NCBI RefSeq assembly: GCF_039929605.1
Contig: NZ_JBDSQX010000016.1
Location: 1 to 60,223 of the forward strand
DNA: 60,223 bases
Direction: 5' to 3'
DNA from: Pelomonas sp039929605
Lineage (GTDB): Bacteria; Pseudomonadota; Gammaproteobacteria; Burkholderiales; Burkholderiaceae_C
Made by a program: the position numbers and the translations under genes. The stretch's first letter is position 1; each line of letters begins with the position of its first letter. Below the pieces are notes generated by a model. The model saw only the letters and a list, made by a program, of their open reading frames with translations. It ran no database searches and had not been told where the DNA came from. Shown here in pieces: positions 56,610 through 60,223 of this stretch.

Positions 56610-58178
56610 CTACCTGATCGTCGCCCTGAGCGCCTGAGAAAGCCTGGCGCGGTCCAGATCGTCGCTGATCTTGCGCGCATTCACCATGAGCTCGCATTTG
56701 TCCAGCAACGCCAGTGTCTTCTCGGCTTCGGTGTTCAGCGTGTTCATCTGCTGCGTCACATAGTCGTTGACGCCGTCCTTCACCTTGTCGCGCACCTCAA
56801 GGGGAAGTCCGAGAAAGGCGTCCTGGATTGAATCGAAAGCTTCCCTCGGGCCACCCTGCAACACCGTCACGTTCTGCCGCCATTCACGCAGTTTGGTGTC
56901 CAGCCCTACGGCGATTACGCCGTTGGTCGTCACCAGCCACTTGTCGGGCTCAAGAAGGGCGCGCTCCGTATCCGTACTGAGACCGCCCATGAAACGACCG
57001 TCGTTGGCACGGAAGAAATCTTCGAATGCCTTCTCGGTACTGGCACGACGCCGGTCGAAGATGTCTTTCAGCCCGCGCTGCACCTCAGACCAGTCGCTCT
57101 TCTGTCCGTCCGAGCGCAGGCCGGATGCCACCCGGTCCATGTCCGCAAGAACCGCAGCATGCGTGGAGCGGGTTCCATCCAGATTGCAAGCCTTGAGGAA
57201 CTCGTCCACCTGCTGCCGGATACCGCCAAAGGCGACGATGAGCACCCCTTCGTTGTCCAGCGCGGCCTTCCACACCGCCAGACGCGAGTAATAGCCCACC
57301 TCCACGAGGTTGCGGATCGGGTCGCGGAATAGGTCGATCGCAGTGAGCACATTCTTCAAGCCGCTGTCCACGGCCAGGCCCAGCCGGTATTGCACCAGCC
57401 CGCCGACATTCATCGAACGCAGCTTGTTGAGTATGTCGAGGATGGCATTCACCGGAAGTCCGGCCATCTGCCCGATCTCGGCCAAGGTCGCCACGTCGTT
57501 GGCCCAGGACGCCACCTTCATCAGCGCCTCGACCACCTTGCGTGGTGCTCCGGCATTGATGAGCGTCTCCGTCACATGGTCGGTGATGGACTTGCCGAAC
57601 GCCTTCCACGCGTCCTTTAGCGCCAACACGGCCGTGCCCATCTGCACGTAGGCTGGCATCGCAGTCGCCAGCGCCTGCTCCAGCAGGTCCTTCAGGTCCT
57701 GCGCCGCTTTCTGCTCGGCTTCTTCGACCCGCAGATCCTCCTCACTGAGGTTCTGCCACTTCTTGTCGAGTGTGGAGATCAAGCCCCTGACCTTGCTGCC
57801 GTTGTCCACCAGCGCATCGCGCGACTCCGCGAGCTTGATGCTGCCGACGAGGCCCCAGAACGCCATCTCGTCGAATTCCACCTGTTCACGAAAGCGCACG
57901 GCCGCCTCGCTGGGGGCGGAGACACCGGAGAGCATGTTGTCCAGCTTGTCCTGCGCCGCCCGCGTCGTATCCCGGAACTTGGAGGCGTACTCCGGTGCCA
58001 GCGGTTCGCCGCTATCGTCTTCGAGGAAGACGAGAATCATCGTCAGCACGGCGTCGCGCGCATTGAGATAGTCCTCGATCACGCTGGCGATGCGAGTCGA
58101 TTCGGCGATGTCAAGGATGGACTGCAGCGTGGCCAACGCCGCCCGAAGTTCGCGCCGACGACCGTCAAAAGATGGCAT
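56610..58178 (-). CDS. Long helical protein of unknown function, paired with a PDZ protein
   Basis: A 522-residue, nearly all-helical soluble protein with no signal peptide. Long coiled-coil-prone stretches lie at about 110-200 (KKWQNLSEEDLRVEEAEQKAAQDLKDLLEQALA) and at the C-terminal end (NTLNTEAEKTLALLDKCEL). A mild hydrophobic region lies near 215-300. The overall shape recalls pore-forming or membrane-interacting helical bundles, but no family is recognised. It starts 12 bp after the PDZ gene, so both are cotranscribed. Confidence 0.7.
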   Translation of the reverse strand: MPSFDGRRRELRAALATLQSILDIAESTRIASVIEDYLNARDAVLTMILVFLEDDSGEPLAPEYASKFRDTTRAAQDKLDNMLSGVSAPSEAAVRFREQVEFDEMAFWGLVGSIKLAESRDALVDNGSKVRGLISTLDKKWQNLSEEDLRVEEAEQKAAQDLKDLLEQALATAMPAYVQMGTAVLALKDAWKAFGKSITDHVTETLINAGAPRKVVEALMKVASWANDVATLAEIGQMAGLPVNAILDILNKLRSMNVGGLVQYRLGLAVDSGLKNVLTAIDLFRDPIRNLVEVGYYSRLAVWKAALDNEGVLIVAFGGIRQQVDEFLKACNLDGTRSTHAAVLADMDRVASGLRSDGQKSDWSEVQRGLKDIFDRRRASTEKAFEDFFRANDGRFMGGLSTDTERALLEPDKWLVTTNGVIAVGLDTKLREWRQNVTVLQGGPREAFDSIQDAFLGLPLEVRDKVKDGVNDYVTQQMNTLNTEAEKTLALLDKCELMVNARKISDDLDRARLSQALRATIR

Positions 58179-58190
58179 GCGTAGGCCCCG

Positions 58191-59840
58191 TCAGATCGGT
58201 TGCTGGCTGGTGATGCGCCACGGCCCGAGCGCCCCTGGCATGCCGATGCGTTGCAGTCGCCACCAGCGGTTCACCGTGACGTCGCTGAAAGCGCGGTAAT
58301 GGCCGTCGCCATACCCATCAAACAGGCCGATGTGCTGCATCTCGACGATGACTTCCTCGAGCCGTAGCTGCCCGGGGTACTGGTCACCTGGGATAACGAC
58401 GCGGACATCATCAAGCCAGACCGGCCGCATGTCGAAGACGCGCTCCATGATGCGCCGCCGCGCTTCTTCGAAATAACGCGCCGGCTGCTCCACGGCGTTG
58501 GCCCGGAAGAGAACCCGCCCATCGGCCAGCGGTTCCAAGGACCAGGTAGCAAAGAGCGAGATCCAAAGATCCTGGTCGGCGGCCTTGAGCGCGCTAACCA
58601 TCGCCTGCATCACCACCTCGGGCTCGGCACTGTCCGGCGGAGCCGCACAGCCGTGGTCGTGCAACGCCTGCTCGCCGGCAAAGAGCGCCACGCCGCCCTC
58701 GGGCTGGCGCAGATCGACGAACATCGCGCCGCCGACCAGGGCCGCAACCGGCTTGAGCGCCAAGCCGAAGTAAGCCCGCTCGCCCACCACCAGTTGCCCC
58801 GGCTGTTCCTGCACCTGGCCAATGAGTTCGTAGCACTCGTCGATGTTCGGCATCACCAGACGGCGGTACCGAGCCAGCGCGTCCAGCATCAGCACCGCCT
58901 GCGGCCCCTCTGCGTCGGCGAAGTAGAAGCCGTCGCTCGCGTTGCCGGCGACAAACCAGGTCCGCCCCGCCTCACCGACCCAGTCCCGGTTTCTGAGCGG
59001 GGGCAGCAGGGCGTGGCGGCCGATCACACCCGCGCGGTCACCGTGGATGGGGTGCACGGCAGGAAAGAGCGGTGCGATCAGGCGATCAGCGAGTTCGCCC
59101 TGCAAAGCGGCCCATCCCGCCTGAGCCTGTTGGCGAATCACCTCGGCGCGCTGCTCACCCATCTCGCGGTAGGCCAGCGCGTCGTCTGACAACACGACAT
59201 CAGGCCCCTGCAGGCGCAAGCGCATGGCTTCGAAATCCTGCTCGATGGCGTGGGCGAAGGGCCCGGGATATTTCGCGGCCAGCAGTTGCACGCGCGGCTG
59301 CTGATCCTGCAGTTGGCGCAGCAGGAGCCGCGAGGTCTGGGCCAATGCGTACAGGGGGTCATCGAGCACGGTGGCGGCCAGGGCGGCGAACTTCCCAGCC
59401 CATTCGCGCCAACTGGCGTCGAAGCCATCGTTCTCGAACATCTCGGGCGGCCCGCCCGGGCCGATCAGGATGCGATTGTCTGCACTGCGCGCCTGCACGG
59501 GTTCGCGCAGCGTGCCCGTCGCCTGCACCGTGAGCCAACCCCGGCCGGTGGTGGCGCGTCGGCGCACCGTTACCGTGACGCTCGCGCCTTCGTCTTTTCC
59601 GGAGTCTGCCCAGCGCTGGCTCTCCTGGTAGCCGCCGATCAGGCGGGGGGACTCGCGCCGTGCATCTTCAGGCGTCAAAGGGCGGCGCAGCACTGCACCG
59701 TCCACCGCGATGATCTGATCGCCTCGCTGCAGGCCGGTGTCGCGGAAACCACTCCACCAGTCGATGCTCGTCACCCGAAGCGCCGGCGGCACGGCGTCCA
59801 GCATCGACGCGACGGTCAGGCCCGTGGTGACATCGGTCAT
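58191..59840 (-). CDS. Protein of unknown function with an N-terminal PDZ domain
   Basis: A 549-residue cytoplasmic protein. Residues about 10-90 form a PDZ domain (LRVTSIDWWSGFRDTGLQRGDQIIAVDGAVL), usually a protein-binding module in periplasmic proteases, here without protease or signal. The rest contains an FYFADAEGPQAVLMLDALARYRRL region and a C-terminal half with RRRIMERVFDMRPVWLDDVRVVIPGD. Together with the helical protein 12 bp downstream it is a two-gene module with no known function. It borders IS remnants upstream. Confidence 0.7.
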   Translation of the reverse strand: MTDVTTGLTVASMLDAVPPALRVTSIDWWSGFRDTGLQRGDQIIAVDGAVLRRPLTPEDARRESPRLIGGYQESQRWADSGKDEGASVTVTVRRRATTGRGWLTVQATGTLREPVQARSADNRILIGPGGPPEMFENDGFDASWREWAGKFAALAATVLDDPLYALAQTSRLLLRQLQDQQPRVQLLAAKYPGPFAHAIEQDFEAMRLRLQGPDVVLSDDALAYREMGEQRAEVIRQQAQAGWAALQGELADRLIAPLFPAVHPIHGDRAGVIGRHALLPPLRNRDWVGEAGRTWFVAGNASDGFYFADAEGPQAVLMLDALARYRRLVMPNIDECYELIGQVQEQPGQLVVGERAYFGLALKPVAALVGGAMFVDLRQPEGGVALFAGEQALHDHGCAAPPDSAEPEVVMQAMVSALKAADQDLWISLFATWSLEPLADGRVLFRANAVEQPARYFEEARRRIMERVFDMRPVWLDDVRVVIPGDQYPGQLRLEEVIVEMQHIGLFDGYGDGHYRAFSDVTVNRWWRLQRIGMPGALGPWRITSQQPI

Positions 59841-59856
59841 GGTGGTCGGACTGGCA

Positions 59857-60089
59857 TCAGCGACATTCGGTCTTCGGTTTCGACGCCGAAAGCGGCCATA
59901 TTAATTGGGGTGGCCGACCCTTGCCGGCCTTCGGGTAGCAAGGCTCGATGACCTCACACAGACCAGCCCGCAGGACGATTGAATCCATCGTCTGCAAGAA
60001 CACGTCACACCTGGTCGGCTTACGGAATCGATCGAATTCCCGAGCCTCATCCCAACGCGCCTCCTGGCGTGCCACCAGATCAACCGAAA
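59857..60089 (-). pseudogene. N-terminal remnant of an IS5-family transposase
   Basis: Reads FDRFRKPTRCDVFLQTMDSIV then EVIEPCYPKAGKGRPP, the usual beginning of IS5-group transposases, then ends abruptly after GRPP with unrelated residues and a stop. The exact upstream edge is unclear because the residues before FDRFRK are not family-like. Confidence 0.7.
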
Positions 60090-60105
60090 GCGCTGAACTT
60101 AGAGC

Positions 60106-60222
60106 CTATCCGTAAATAATGTTTATTGTCAGCGGCACCTTGCGGAACGCGATGATCGCTGCGGCGATGTGGTTGAGCGCGAGGAAGCTGCGATCGAGTT
60201 TCTCGTATCGCACGAGCAGCTT
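60106..60222 (-). mobile_element. IS5-type transposase, C-terminal end; continues past the window
   Basis: On the minus strand the last 38 codons read KLLVRYEKLDRSFLALNHIA then AAIIAFRKVPLTINIIYG and a TAG at 60106-60108, the normal C-terminus of IS5/IS4-like transposases. The sequence right after the stop (TAGAGCCTATCCGTAAATA near 60099-60117) is a likely terminal inverted repeat end of this element. The rest lies outside the window. Confidence 0.75.
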
Positions 60223-60223
60223 G

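Overview
The window is about 60 kb of high-GC, densely coding bacterial chromosome. Gene content points to a betaproteobacterium of the order Burkholderiales, probably the Rubrivivax/Roseateles/Leptothrix (Sphaerotilaceae) group. The signs are a leucine-catabolism cluster carrying biotin genes, a split methionine synthase, TAXI-type TRAP transport with DUF1850, and lineage-typical GC-rich intergenic repeats. The assignment is inference from gene content and codon use; no rRNA or tRNA gene was seen. No stretch longer than about 300 bases lacks a gene or a recognisable gene remnant.

Layout. (1) 1-9.5 kb: leucine/isovalerate catabolism (liuC end, liuD-type biotin carboxylase, HMG-CoA lyase) wrapped around a tightly overlapping bioA-bioF-bioD-bioB operon, so a biotin-dependent carboxylase sits directly behind the genes that make its cofactor. 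(2) 9.5-13.5 kb: a strong bidirectional terminator, a secreted Ala/Lys/Asp-repeat protein, a small membrane protein, an NTF2-like gene remnant, and a BlaI/BlaR1-like regulator-protease pair with a recognisable BlaI-type operator. (3) 13.46-15.73 kb: a lower-GC patch bounded by 26-bp direct repeats, holding a frameshifted PD-(D/E)XK-nuclease-like gene and a MocR remnant. (4) 15.7-30 kb: small enzymes, an HscC/J-domain-like chaperone pair, PPi-type phosphofructokinase, a two-component system, a c-di-GMP phosphodiesterase response regulator, a YgiQ radical SAM protein and a cold-shock protein.

(5) 30-31 kb: divergent bfd and bfr around a Fur-box-like sequence. (6) 31-33 kb: a Tat-exported glycosidase-like protein. 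(7) 33.4-37 kb: an RHH-like gene, pspA-like gene, yqiJ-like gene and flotillin in one operon behind a large dyad operator, a membrane-stress module. (8) 38-45 kb: the homocysteine-binding half of methionine synthase, a dipeptide-binding protein/LysR/VanX-type dipeptidase operon, and a LysR-GNAT pair divergent from AhpD-like and PPOX-like genes. (9) 45-51 kb: a membrane-anchored legumain-like (C13) protease operon with a nearby 53-bp copy of part of the protease gene, and a large haem-peroxidase lipoprotein. (10) 51-56.5 kb: an S66 LD-carboxypeptidase, a TAXI TRAP transporter with DUF1850, a decayed second copy of the carboxypeptidase 3' end, and a GST. (11) 56.6-60.2 kb: a two-gene module of unknown function (PDZ protein plus long helical protein) ending at two IS5-type transposase remnants.

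The best leads for something undescribed are the nuclease-like island between direct repeats, the RHH/PspA/YqiJ/flotillin operon with its operator, the PDZ/helical pair beside the IS debris, and the in-frame insertion of an intergenic repeat into the biotin carboxylase.
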